DNA of 64,000 nt, from positions 1-64,000 of the forward strand of contig NZ_FWXU01000010.1 of NCBI RefSeq assembly GCF_900176345.1, written 5' to 3'. This document shows, piece after piece, positions 9,224-16,251 of the stretch. Position 1 is the stretch's first letter. Every line of letters starts with the position of its first letter. Both the position numbers and the translations under genes were made by a program. This DNA is from Rhizobium sp. RU36D (lineage in GTDB: Bacteria; Pseudomonadota; Alphaproteobacteria; Rhizobiales; Rhizobiaceae). The notes below the pieces were generated by a model. The model ran no database searches and was not told the origin of the DNA. It saw only the letters and a program-made list of their open reading frames with translations.

Positions 9224-9374
9224 GCATCGTCTCCCGCAGACATTGTCGAACGGCTCAGATTGCAAGCAGCGCATTTGTTCTTCAATAACTAAATCATGCC
9301 AGACTGCCTCGCAAATAGGGCTGGCGATCTTGAAAACATGCGCTGGTCGACCAACACGGACCTGGAGGCACAGG

Positions 9375-10202
9375 ATGTGCGACGCATGTGACACTGTAAA
9401 ACTCGATCGCCGCGGCCTGATGAAACTGGCGGGCTTCGGCCTTGCCGCCACCGCGCTGGCCTCGTCGGCGCAGGCATCCGATCCCGCGCCGAAGAAGGCC
9501 GACGGGCACGGTGCCGATGCGCATGCAGCGGATGCCCATGCGGCAGAGGCTCCGGCGCCTAAGGCCAAGGCTGCCGCTCATGCGGAGGCCAGCTCGCCGA
9601 TGTCGCCGGACAAGGCGCTGGCCAAGCTGAAGGAAGGCAACAAGCGCTTTATCGCCGATGCCAATGCCTGCGCGGCCGACCTTGTTTCCCGGCGCGAGGA
9701 ACTGGCTGGCGGGCAGCATCCCTGGGCGATCGTGCTGACGTGTTCCGACAGCCGCGTGACCCCGGAACTGGTCTTCGGCGGCACCACGCTCGGCGAACTC
9801 TTCGTCATCCGCAATGCCGGCAACGTGCTGGATACGGGTGCGCTCGGCACGATCGAATACGGCGCCGAACACCTGCATGCACCGCTGATCGTGGTCATGG
9901 GCCACAAGAAATGCGGCGCCGTATCGGCTGCCTGCGACGTGGTGAAAGCCGGAACAAAGCTGCCAGGCTCCATCGGCAAGATGGTCGAGCCGATCCTGCC
10001 GGTGGCGCTCGCCACGCTCTACAAGTCAGAGGATTTTGTCGGCCAGACGATCCTCGAAAACGCCCGCTCGGGTGCCGCCCGCATCATGGAGGAAAGCCCG
10101 ATGGTGGCGCATCTCGTGCATGAGGGCAAGGTGAAGATCGTGCCGGCCGTCTACGACATCTCCACCGGAGAGGTGGAGTTCTACAAGCCGGTCATGAGTT
10201 GA
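9375..10202 (+). CDS. Tat-exported beta-carbonic anhydrase with His-rich linker
   Basis: The product is 275 aa and interconverts CO2 and bicarbonate. An N-terminal twin-arginine signal (DRRGLMKLAGFG, then an Ala-rich hydrophobic stretch) predicts periplasmic location. Residues about 44-75 form an Ala/His/Lys linker with a repeated DAHAADAHAAE. The catalytic domain has the zinc ligands and dyad of beta enzymes: CSDSRVTPE, then VMGHKKCGAV (His and Cys ligands). The start at 9375 has GGAGG 6-10 bp upstream. The 3' end overlaps the convergent DUF1284 gene by 22 bp. The two Cys before the signal (MCDACD) are unusual. Confidence 0.9.
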   Translation: MCDACDTVKLDRRGLMKLAGFGLAATALASSAQASDPAPKKADGHGADAHAADAHAAEAPAPKAKAAAHAEASSPMSPDKALAKLKEGNKRFIADANACAADLVSRREELAGGQHPWAIVLTCSDSRVTPELVFGGTTLGELFVIRNAGNVLDTGALGTIEYGAEHLHAPLIVVMGHKKCGAVSAACDVVKAGTKLPGSIGKMVEPILPVALATLYKSEDFVGQTILENARSGAARIMEESPMVAHLVHEGKVKIVPAVYDISTGEVEFYKPVMS

Positions 10203-10669
10203 GGGCTGCAGGCTGATCGTGCCTCCTCCCTGCCCGCGCCTTGCTCGGGCAGCACGATTCGCACATCGGGATAGCCCTGCGCGGCCACGCGGTCGCAGAG
10301 ATCAGTCCATTCGCAGCCGGCACAGGCCCGACGCAGCGTGCCGGCTGCGAATTTTTGCCTGAGGCGGGCCAGAAGCGGCGCGGTCGGCACCATCAGCGCG
10401 CCGGTTTCTAGCGAGACGGCAAATTCTTCCGCGATTGCCCGGCGCGCGGCCTCGTCCCGGGCGATGACGCTTTCTCCGCGACAATGGGCATGGGCATCGC
10501 CCAGCAACGGCGCGCAGACGTCGTCCGGCCCGGCCACCAACTCGATCTCCTCGCCCGCCGAAAGACGCGCTGATATCGCGTCGTAGTTTGCGACGAAAGC
10601 GGGCGAATAGCCCTTGCCGACATAGGTCAGCATGCAGAGCAGATGGTGGGCACGCAGCCGGACGGTCAT
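10181..10669 (-). CDS. DUF1284 cysteine-rich protein in the bioY operon
   Basis: The product is 162 aa and matches DUF1284, which begins VRLRAHHLLCMLTYVGKGYS. Cysteines occur as HHLLC, DVCAPLLGDAHAHC and a C-terminal C-x2-C-x6-C (CAGCEWTDLC), a pattern that could hold a metal or an Fe-S cluster; no function is established. It starts 20 bp after the bioY stop and is therefore probably co-transcribed with bioY under BioR-like control. The 3' end overlaps the carbonic anhydrase gene tail to tail. Confidence 0.8.
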   Translation of the reverse strand: MTVRLRAHHLLCMLTYVGKGYSPAFVANYDAISARLSAGEEIELVAGPDDVCAPLLGDAHAHCRGESVIARDEAARRAIAEEFAVSLETGALMVPTAPLLARLRQKFAAGTLRRACAGCEWTDLCDRVAAQGYPDVRIVLPEQGAGREEARSACSPQLMTGL

Positions 10670-10689
10670 GGGTTTACACGTCCGGCCAA

Positions 10690-11277
10690 TCAGCCGCGCG
10701 ACGGCCTGACGTGGCGGGCAACCGCCATCAGCAAGGCCGCAGCCAGCGCCGACTTCACGACAGCGCCCACGAGGAAGGGCACAACACCGAGCGCAAGGCC
10801 CTTTTCCACTCCGAGCAGCACGGCAAGCCACGCTCCGCCAATGGCAAGGCAAGTGAGGTTGGCGAGGAGATGTGAGGAAAAACTCAGCACGACGCGGTCG
10901 CCGGTCCAGCCACGCTGCGCCAGCAGACCCGCCATGGCGGCGATAATCGGGAAGGCTGCGAGATAGCCGGCCGTCGGCCCGACAAAGGGCGCAAGGCCGC
11001 CGTTGCCGCCGGCCAGCACCGGCAGGCCGAGCATCGCCTCGCCGAGCCAGGCCAGAACCGTCAGCGTGCCGAGCCGCCAGCCATAGAGCACCCCGATCAT
11101 CGTGATCGCCAACGTCTGCAGCGTGACCGGCACCGGCACCATGGGCACGCTGATCTGCGAGGCAAGCGCCAGCACGGCTGTCCCTACGACTAGAAGCACG
11201 GCCTGGGTGAGCAGCGGGCGACCTGAAATGCCCAGGGGATCAAAGCCGCTCTTGGCGGGTACGAGGATCGAGGTCAT
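10690..11277 (-). CDS. bioY: Biotin ECF transporter S component BioY
   Basis: BioY is the biotin-binding membrane subunit of the biotin uptake transporter. The 195-aa product has about six membrane helices and BioY signatures: SVPMVPVPVTLQTLAITMIG, GVLYGWRLGTLTVLAWLGEA and LPVLAGGNGGLAPFVGPTAG. The ATG at 11277 has GGAG 6 bp upstream; an ATG at 11289 lacks a Shine-Dalgarno sequence. Two BioR-type boxes lie 14-53 bp upstream, so repression when biotin is sufficient is likely. In the same window bioM and bioN lie about 51 kb away. Confidence 0.93.
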   Translation of the reverse strand: MTSILVPAKSGFDPLGISGRPLLTQAVLLVVGTAVLALASQISVPMVPVPVTLQTLAITMIGVLYGWRLGTLTVLAWLGEAMLGLPVLAGGNGGLAPFVGPTAGYLAAFPIIAAMAGLLAQRGWTGDRVVLSFSSHLLANLTCLAIGGAWLAVLLGVEKGLALGVVPFLVGAVVKSALAAALLMAVARHVRPSRG

Positions 11278-11290
11278 AGCAATCTCCATT

Positions 11291-11330
11291 TTATAGATAA
11301 TCTATTCGACACTGAGTCTTTTATCTATAA
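11291..11330 (-). promoter_or_regulatory. Two BioR operator boxes in front of bioY
   Basis: TTATAGATAA (11291-11300) and TTATCTATAA (11321-11330) are exact copies, in opposite orientation, of the alphaproteobacterial BioR box. Their centres are 30 bp apart, close to three helical turns, so dimers could bind the same face of the DNA. They bracket the likely promoter of bioY. Confidence 0.85.
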
Positions 11331-11456
11331 AATGAACGGATGCCAAGACGCTTTCGGGATATTGGCGCCGAGAGACGCCATCTCGCCGCCGCAACTTCCC
11401 CAGACTGCAGCTAATTTTGCATGCAAAGACGCCGTCGCGCTGCCGCCCGAGCGATT

Positions 11457-11466
11457 TTATCTATAA
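11457..11466. promoter_or_regulatory. Third BioR-type box between bioR and bioY
   Basis: An exact TTATCTATAA lies 70 bp beyond the stop codon of the GntR gene and 136 bp (about 13 helical turns) from the second box. On the + strand it overlaps a TATAAT (11462-11467). It may serve looping, or a promoter reading away from bioY. Confidence 0.7.
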
Positions 11467-11536
11467 TTTTCAAAGGGACGCTTTCCGAGCGCCATCGCGG
11501 AAATCGGATCACGCTGGCAGCGGCAAAGGCGAGCCG

Positions 11537-12211
11537 TCAGCCGACGATGGCAAAACCTTCGGTCTCCGAACGGCCCGGCAGCGGCAGCGGAGCGCGGCCG
11601 ATCCACTGGACGTGGCGTTCGAGAATGCGACAGGCTTCTTCGGTATCGCCGTCACGGAGCGCCTGCAGGATGGCGCGGTGGTCGTGGTCGGTGCGGGCTT
11701 CCCAGGTGGCGCGCCAGGCGACGAACAGGAAACGGGCGCTGACGGCATGGAGGTCGTCGATGACGGTGAGGAGCCGCGGCATGCCACAGGTGGAGACGAT
11801 CAGGCGGTGAAAGCGGCGATTGGCCTCCTCCCATGTCCGCACATCCCGGGCAGCGTCGGCATCACCAGCGGCCTTCTCGGCGGCGGCCAGCACCTCGGGC
11901 GTGAGACTGGGCGCCGCATGGCGCAGCGCCAGGACCTCCAGCGCGGCACGCATTTCCGCCACTTCGCGCACCTGCTTTAAGTCAAAACTCGCCACGCGCA
12001 CCCCGCGCCGGGGCAGGCTGACCACCAGCCCCTGCGCCTCCAGCCGGCGAAACGCCTCCCGCACAGGAACATGGCTTGCGCCGAATTCCTCGGCTAGATG
12101 ATCCTGGGCGAGACGCGCGCCGGGCACGAGTTCGCCATGGATGATGCGTTCGGCAAGGGCGCGGCTGATGCGGCCGGCTATGGTGTCGTCGTGATCCCTG
12201 GACATAGCCAT
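11537..12211 (-). CDS. bioR: GntR/FadR-family regulator, probable biotin repressor BioR
   Basis: The product is 224 aa. An N-terminal winged helix (HLAEEFGASHVPVREAFRRL, EAQGLVVSLPRRGVRVA) is followed by an all-helical FCD effector domain with the expected metal-site residues (EMRAALE, NRRFHRLI, DHRAI, HVQW). Three exact BioR boxes between this gene and bioY, and its position directly upstream of bioY, support the BioR assignment over other FadR-type regulators. No box is seen in front of its own start, so autoregulation is not evident. Start could also be 12205. Confidence 0.82.
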   Translation of the reverse strand: MAMSRDHDDTIAGRISRALAERIIHGELVPGARLAQDHLAEEFGASHVPVREAFRRLEAQGLVVSLPRRGVRVASFDLKQVREVAEMRAALEVLALRHAAPSLTPEVLAAAEKAAGDADAARDVRTWEEANRRFHRLIVSTCGMPRLLTVIDDLHAVSARFLFVAWRATWEARTDHDHRAILQALRDGDTEEACRILERHVQWIGRAPLPLPGRSETEGFAIVG

Positions 12212-12257
12212 GCATAGTCAGCAGGCGGGCGCTTGTCGAGATGAGGGTGGGCGGGCG

Positions 12258-12545
12258 TCAGTCCATCGCCTTGAGGATTGCGCGCCAATCCTGCCGGCCG
12301 CCCAAAACGCGCAGGATCGCGACCTCTCCATTCAGCTCGGTGTAGACGATCAGGTGGCTGCCATGAGGACTGATCCGCACCGGTGGAACGAACTCGAGGC
12401 GTTCGCGATACATCTTAGGGGACCGGGCAATCAGGTCAAACGCGTCGGCCAGTTCATCCAGATAGCGATCGGCCTGATCGACAGACCACCGTTGCGCACC
12501 GTAGCCCCATACCTCTTCGATGTCACCTACAGCGCCGTGCGCCAA
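12258..12545 (-). CDS. ParE-family toxin with replaced N terminus, probably inactive or altered
   Basis: From residue 5 onward the 95-aa frame is a clear ParE: GDIEEVWGYGAQRWSVDQAD, RYLDELADAFDLIA, then ISPHGSHLIVYTELNGEVAILRVLGGRQDW. The expected first strand (x-Y-x-L-S-x-x-A) is missing. The only in-frame start is a TTG at 12545 that lies inside a repeat element, and the first six codons (LAHGAV) come from that repeat. The antitoxin gene ends 122 bp upstream instead of overlapping. The reading frame is open but expression and toxicity are doubtful. Confidence 0.7.
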   Translation of the reverse strand: MAHGAVGDIEEVWGYGAQRWSVDQADRYLDELADAFDLIARSPKMYRERLEFVPPVRISPHGSHLIVYTELNGEVAILRVLGGRQDWRAILKAMD

Positions 12546-12636
12546 ATATGGCGCACAAAGGTTCGCTGTAGCGCTTTATATCTGCTGCATAATTTGCACC
12601 TTAAATCGATTCCGATTTAAGGTGCAAATTATCCAG
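12527..12636. repeat. Composite palindromic element inside the parDE locus
   Basis: The first part is CTACAGCG (12527-12534) paired with CGCTGTAG (12564-12571), nested with GTGCGCC/GGCGCAC (12537-12543, 12550-12556). The second part is an 18-bp perfect inverted repeat (12591-12608 with 12613-12630, loop ATTC), extending to 24 bp with one mismatch (12585-12636). From memory both motifs recur between genes in Rhizobiaceae. No transposase is present, so it resembles a small non-autonomous repeat. Confidence 0.7.
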
Positions 12637-12667
12637 TGGGGCTTCAGGAACGATGGTGTAGCGCCCT

Positions 12668-12913
12668 CTAGCGGGCGCCATCGTTATCGCGCATTCGCCG
12701 CTTAAAAGCTTCAGGGTCAAAGGGCTCGGGTTTGCCGCTCTCAATGCCTTTGGTTATGGCCGCCTGTAACTGGTCGAACGCCGCGACTCGTTCCTGATCC
12801 TTGCGGATCAGGTCTCGGATATAATCACTTGCAGTATCATAACCGCCGTTCTCAGCCTGGCGCTCGACCCAGGCCTTCATCGGATCCGAAAGAGATAGGT
12901 TCATGCTGGCCAT
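12668..12913 (-). CDS. ParD-like ribbon-helix-helix antitoxin
   Basis: The product is 81 aa. The N terminus (MNLSLSDPMKAWVERQ, then ASDYIRDLIRKDQE) is a ribbon-helix-helix DNA-binding dimer unit of the ParD family, and the acidic C-terminal tail should wrap the toxin. The start at 12913 has GGAGG 6 bp upstream. It precedes the ParE-like frame at 12258-12545 but is separated from it by the repeat element, whose edge forms a GCGCCC/GGGCGC hairpin around this stop codon. Confidence 0.8.
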   Translation of the reverse strand: MASMNLSLSDPMKAWVERQAENGGYDTASDYIRDLIRKDQERVAAFDQLQAAITKGIESGKPEPFDPEAFKRRMRDNDGAR

Positions 12914-12970
12914 GGTTCGCCTCCTGCGCTTCACAAAATGACGTGGACGCCCCGCTTTGTCAAAGCGCGC

Positions 12971-13315
12971 TCACCCATGCCGACCCCGGCTATCGCCGGG
13001 CGCCTCCTCCCGTTCGTGCATGCCGTAGTCGCGCAGGACATAGGCCACGCGCAGGCGGTAGTCGGCGAAGATACCGGAGCGGCCTGCCTGTTGAGCGGCG
13101 CGGTGGTGCTCAAGATTTCTCCACGCCTTGACCGCCTGTTCATCCCGCCAGAAGGACAGAGACAGGATCTTGCCGGGCAGGTTGAGGCTCTCGAACCGTT
13201 CAATGGAAATGAAGCCGTCGATGCGCTGGAGATGCGTTTTCAGGTACGCCGCAAGGTCAAGATAGGCATTTCTCTGCCCCAGAACGGGCGTGACCTCGAA
13301 GATGACGGCGATCAC
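12971..13315 (-). CDS. Antibiotic biosynthesis monooxygenase (ABM) domain protein
   Basis: The product is 114 aa with the dimeric ferredoxin-like ABM pattern: VIFEVTPVLGQRNAYLDLAA, then IDGFISIERFESLNLPGKIL, SLSFWRDEQAVKAWRNLEHH. Members include quinol and heme-type monooxygenases that need no cofactor, but the substrate here is unknown. It starts at a GTG that overlaps the stop of the NIPSNAP gene (GTGA at 13312-13315), so the two are translationally coupled. Confidence 0.82.
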   Translation of the reverse strand: MIAVIFEVTPVLGQRNAYLDLAAYLKTHLQRIDGFISIERFESLNLPGKILSLSFWRDEQAVKAWRNLEHHRAAQQAGRSGIFADYRLRVAYVLRDYGMHEREEAPGDSRGRHG

Positions 13316-13635
13316 GGCTTCACCTTGGGATCGTGGGAAACGCAGGTGAGGAACAGCCGATCTTCCTTCAGGATGAACCGTTCCCGGCGGGCGAAATCGT
13401 AATTGGCTTTGCCGGCGGGATCAGCGGCCAGGCGGGCGCGATAGGCCTCATAGGCGGCCAGGCTCTCGACATGATAGATGCCGTAGGCCGTCGTCGCCGA
13501 CCCTTCGTGCGGGGCGAAATAGCCAACGAGATCGGCGCCGCAGCGCGGGATCGCCTCACCCCAAGCGCGGGCATAGGTTGCGAATTGCTCCCGGGCGAAC
13601 GGGTCGATTTCGTAGCGGATGATGCAGGTGATCAT
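13312..13635 (-). CDS. NIPSNAP family protein
   Basis: The product is 107 aa. NIPSNAP features are ITCIIRYEIDPFAREQFATY at the N terminus, YFAPHEGSATTAYGIYHVES and AYEAYRARLAADP. The fold is a ferredoxin-like dimer related to ABM and Dabb proteins; the biochemical role is unknown. It is the first gene of a two-gene leftward unit with the ABM protein, divergent from an ArsR-type regulator that probably controls it. Confidence 0.85.
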   Translation of the reverse strand: MITCIIRYEIDPFAREQFATYARAWGEAIPRCGADLVGYFAPHEGSATTAYGIYHVESLAAYEAYRARLAADPAGKANYDFARRERFILKEDRLFLTCVSHDPKVKP

Positions 13636-13764
13636 GTCGGCCTCTCCTTGGCTTTGTGTGCCGCGGTGATGCCATGGACAGCGCAGACGATGCTTCGTCC
13701 GGGATCGAAGTGTTGGCGGGGGAATGGCGTTGTCCGCCCTGCCCGCTTCGCCTACAACAGACTC

Positions 13765-14448
13765 ATGGCAGAAGGACCCGACATAGCCCGGATTGCAGCG
13801 CTGATCGGCGACCCCGCCCGCGCCAACATGCTGCTCGCCCTGCTGGGCGGCAAGGCGCTGACCGCCACGGAACTGGCGGGCGCAGCAGGGGTGACGTTGC
13901 AGACCGCAAGCGCACATCTGGCCAAACTTGGCGACGGCGGGCTGCTTGCCCAGCGCAAACAGGGGCGCCATCGCTATTTCGCGCTGGCGGATGACACCGT
14001 CGGCGCGATGGTCGAGGGACTGATGGGGTTCGCCGCCAGTCGCGGCCATCTGCGCCATCGCACCGGCCCGCGAGAACCGGAACTGCGCAAGGCGCGCATC
14101 TGTTACGACCACCTGGCCGGTGACTACGGCGTGCGTATGCTGGACAGTCTCGTCGCACGCGGTGCCATCGAGGTTCATGACGAAGCCCTCGTCCTGACCG
14201 AGGCGGGTGCTGATGCGGTGATCGGATTTGGCATCGATCTGGCAAGCCTGAAATCCTCGCGCCGACCGCTCTGCCGCTCCTGCCTCGACTGGAGCGAGCG
14301 GCGATCGCACATGGCCGGCTCGCTCGGCAAGGCGTTGCTGTCGCTGTTCCTGGATGCGGGGCTTGCCCGACGCGAGGCCGGCAGCCGCGTTGTGCATTTC
14401 ACGCCGGAAGGCGAGCGCCGATTCGCGCTGATGTTTCCAAGTTCCTGA
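13765..14448 (+). CDS. ArsR-family winged-helix regulator
   Basis: The product is 227 aa. The N-terminal half is an ArsR-type winged helix (IAALIGDPARANMLLALL, ALTATELAGAAGVTLQTASA, HLAKLGDGGLLAQRKQGRHR). The C-terminal half is longer than classic ArsR repressors and holds RKARICYDHLAGDYGVRMLD, a CRSC pair and LFLDAGLARREAGSRVVHFT, a pattern common to regulators found beside NIPSNAP/ABM genes. It is divergent from those genes across a 129-bp interval. No obvious metal-site triad is seen, so the signal may not be a metal. Confidence 0.85.
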   Translation: MAEGPDIARIAALIGDPARANMLLALLGGKALTATELAGAAGVTLQTASAHLAKLGDGGLLAQRKQGRHRYFALADDTVGAMVEGLMGFAASRGHLRHRTGPREPELRKARICYDHLAGDYGVRMLDSLVARGAIEVHDEALVLTEAGADAVIGFGIDLASLKSSRRPLCRSCLDWSERRSHMAGSLGKALLSLFLDAGLARREAGSRVVHFTPEGERRFALMFPSS

Positions 14449-14482
14449 TACTTACGGATCGATCTTTCCCAAAGTGATCATT

Positions 14483-14526
14483 GCACCTTGAAAAGAAACC
14501 GTCCAGACGGTATCTTTTCAAGGTGC
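14483..14526 (+). promoter_or_regulatory. Promoter with TetR-type operator inside the spacer
   Basis: TTGAAA (14488-14493) and TATCTT (14511-14516) are exactly 17 bp apart. The spacer and edges hold ACCGTC-CA-GACGGT (14498-14511). This core sits inside a 44-bp near-perfect palindrome whose outer arms are GCACCTTGAAAAGA (14483-14496) and its complement (14513-14526). A repressor bound here would block RNA polymerase from the SMR and TetR genes downstream. Confidence 0.75.
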
Positions 14527-14548
14527 ATCAATTTGGAAAGCTTTTGTC

Positions 14549-14887
14549 ATGAGCGCCCTCGTCTATACCTCCCTCGCCGCCGCCATCGTTTTCGAGGTGA
14601 TCGGCACCACCTTCCTGCAGAAATCAGAGCAGTTCAGCCGGCTCGGCCCGACGGCGGCCATGGTGCTGTTTTACATCATGTCGTTCTATCTTCTGTCTCA
14701 CGCGCTCAAGGGCATGCCCCTCGGCATCGCCTATGCCATGTGGAGCGGTCTCGGCATCGTGCTGACAGCGAGCATCGGCTTCTTCGTCTTCAAGCAGTCT
14801 CTGGACTTCGCGGCGATGGCCGGCATCGGTCTGATCATAGCAGGCGTGCTGGTCATGAACCTGTTCTCCAACTCGGTATCGCACTGA
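14549..14887 (+). CDS. Small multidrug resistance (SMR) efflux protein
   Basis: The product is 112 aa with four transmembrane helices, a proton-coupled antiporter of the EmrE/QacE type for cationic compounds. The essential Glu is in IVFEVIGTTFLQKSE, the dimer-interface motif is GIAYAMWSGLGIVL, and helix 4 carries GIGLIIAGVLVMNL. It is followed by a TetR regulator after one base between stop and start, and preceded by an operator-bearing promoter at 14483-14526. The natural substrate is unknown. Confidence 0.92.
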   Translation: MSALVYTSLAAAIVFEVIGTTFLQKSEQFSRLGPTAAMVLFYIMSFYLLSHALKGMPLGIAYAMWSGLGIVLTASIGFFVFKQSLDFAAMAGIGLIIAGVLVMNLFSNSVSH

Positions 14888-14888
14888 C

Positions 14889-15455
14889 ATGGCGACGGCC
14901 CATCACCGCAAGAAGCAGCCAGAGCAGGTCCGCCGCGCGCTTCTGGATTGCGTGGCGAAGATCGCCGCCGAACAGGGCCCCGTCGCCGTGACAATCCAGG
15001 CGGTGGCCGAAGCGGCGGGCGTGACCAAGGGCGGATTGCTGCACCATTTCGCCAGCAAACAGGCGCTGATCGAGGCACTGTTTGCCGATTTGCTGGAGCG
15101 CCTGGATCGCGATATCGACCGGCATATGTCGGCCGACCCGGTTCCGGCGGGACGCTTCACCCGGGCATATGTGCGCGCCTGCTTTGCCGATCGCGCTGTC
15201 GGCGAGACCAGCCTGTGGGCGGCGGTATCGGTCACGCTCATTTCGGAGCCGGAGCTTCGCCGGATCTGGGGCACCTGGATCGATGGCCATCTCAAGCGCC
15301 ATCGGGAAACGGACGACACCCCGGCACTCGCCATCGTGCGGCTCGCGACCGACGGCGTGTGGCTGGACGACCTTTTGCGGCAAGATGCCAGGCCGGACCG
15401 CGACCTCGGCACGCTGGAGCCAGTACTGCTGGCGATGGCGTCTGCACCAGCATGA
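14889..15455 (+). CDS. TetR-family transcriptional regulator
   Basis: The product is 188 aa. The N-terminal helix-turn-helix reads TIQAVAEAAGVTKGGLLHHF followed by ASKQALIEALF, the standard TetR_N pattern. The C-terminal ligand domain resembles the TetR_C group found with SMR pumps (WAAVSVTLISEPELRRIWGT). It starts one base after the SMR stop, so the pump and its likely repressor form one autoregulated operon. Confidence 0.9.
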   Translation: MATAHHRKKQPEQVRRALLDCVAKIAAEQGPVAVTIQAVAEAAGVTKGGLLHHFASKQALIEALFADLLERLDRDIDRHMSADPVPAGRFTRAYVRACFADRAVGETSLWAAVSVTLISEPELRRIWGTWIDGHLKRHRETDDTPALAIVRLATDGVWLDDLLRQDARPDRDLGTLEPVLLAMASAPA

Positions 15456-15552
15456 GCGCTCTGCATGTCGGCCATGTGGGCTGCTGCATTGTCCTCACCG
15501 CCCCAATCGTGTAGTCACGGCGCCTTGCTTCATCTGATACGGACTTCCCCCC

Positions 15553-16242
15553 ATGAGCGGCTTCGACCTTATCCTCTTTGACTGCGACGGCGTGCTGGTC
15601 GATTCCGAGATCATCGCGGCGAAGGTGGAATCCAAGCTTTTGACCGAAGCAGGCTACCCGATTTCCGTCGAGGAAATGGGCGAGCGATTCGCGGGCATGA
15701 CCTGGAAGAACATCCTGCTGACGGTGGAAAAGGAAATCGACGTTCCGCTGTCTGCGAGCCTGCTGGACAAGTCCGAGGCGCTGCTTGACGCGCGGCTTGG
15801 GCGCGAGGTCAAGATCATCGACGGCGTGCGCTTTGCCCTGTCGCGGCTGCAAGGTCCGCGCTGCATCTGCTCCAATTCCAGCCTGGAGCGCCTTGATATC
15901 ATGCTCTCCAAGGTCGGCATCCGCGATGCCTTCGCGCCGCATATCTTCTCAGCGAAAACGCTGGGCGCCGACCGGGTCAAGCCGAAACCGGACATCTATC
16001 TGCATGGGGCCGCCCAGTTCAATGCCGACCCCAAGCGCTGCCTCGTGGTGGAAGACTCGGTTCATGGCGTGCATGCGGCACGGGCTGCGGGCATGCGGGT
16101 CATCGGCTTCACCGGTGCCTCGCATACCTATCCTTCCCATGCGGACCGGCTGAGCGATGCCGGCGCGGAAACCGTGATCGCGCGCATGAACGACCTGCCG
16201 GCGGTGGTTGCCGCCATGGCCGAGTGGAACGCGATTTTCTAA
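15553..16242 (+). CDS. HAD-IA phosphatase (phosphoglycolate/sugar phosphatase-like)
   Basis: The product is 229 aa with full HAD motifs: FDCDGVLVDSE (motif I with both Asp), CSNSS (motif II), KPKPDIYLHGA (motif III Lys) and VVEDSVHGVHAARAAGM (motif IV). The cap between residues 18 and 85 is helical as in subclass I enzymes such as beta-phosphoglucomutase and Gph. A small organophosphate substrate is likely but cannot be named. It faces the lipid kinase gene tail to tail with 9 bp between. Confidence 0.87.
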   Translation: MSGFDLILFDCDGVLVDSEIIAAKVESKLLTEAGYPISVEEMGERFAGMTWKNILLTVEKEIDVPLSASLLDKSEALLDARLGREVKIIDGVRFALSRLQGPRCICSNSSLERLDIMLSKVGIRDAFAPHIFSAKTLGADRVKPKPDIYLHGAAQFNADPKRCLVVEDSVHGVHAARAAGMRVIGFTGASHTYPSHADRLSDAGAETVIARMNDLPAVVAAMAEWNAIF

Positions 16243-16251
16243 AGAGCCCGC

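Noticed and set aside
12258-12545. Intact functional ParE at 12.3 kb
   Set aside because: The N-terminal strand is missing and the only start lies in a repeat, unlike the complete ParE at 31.5 kb.
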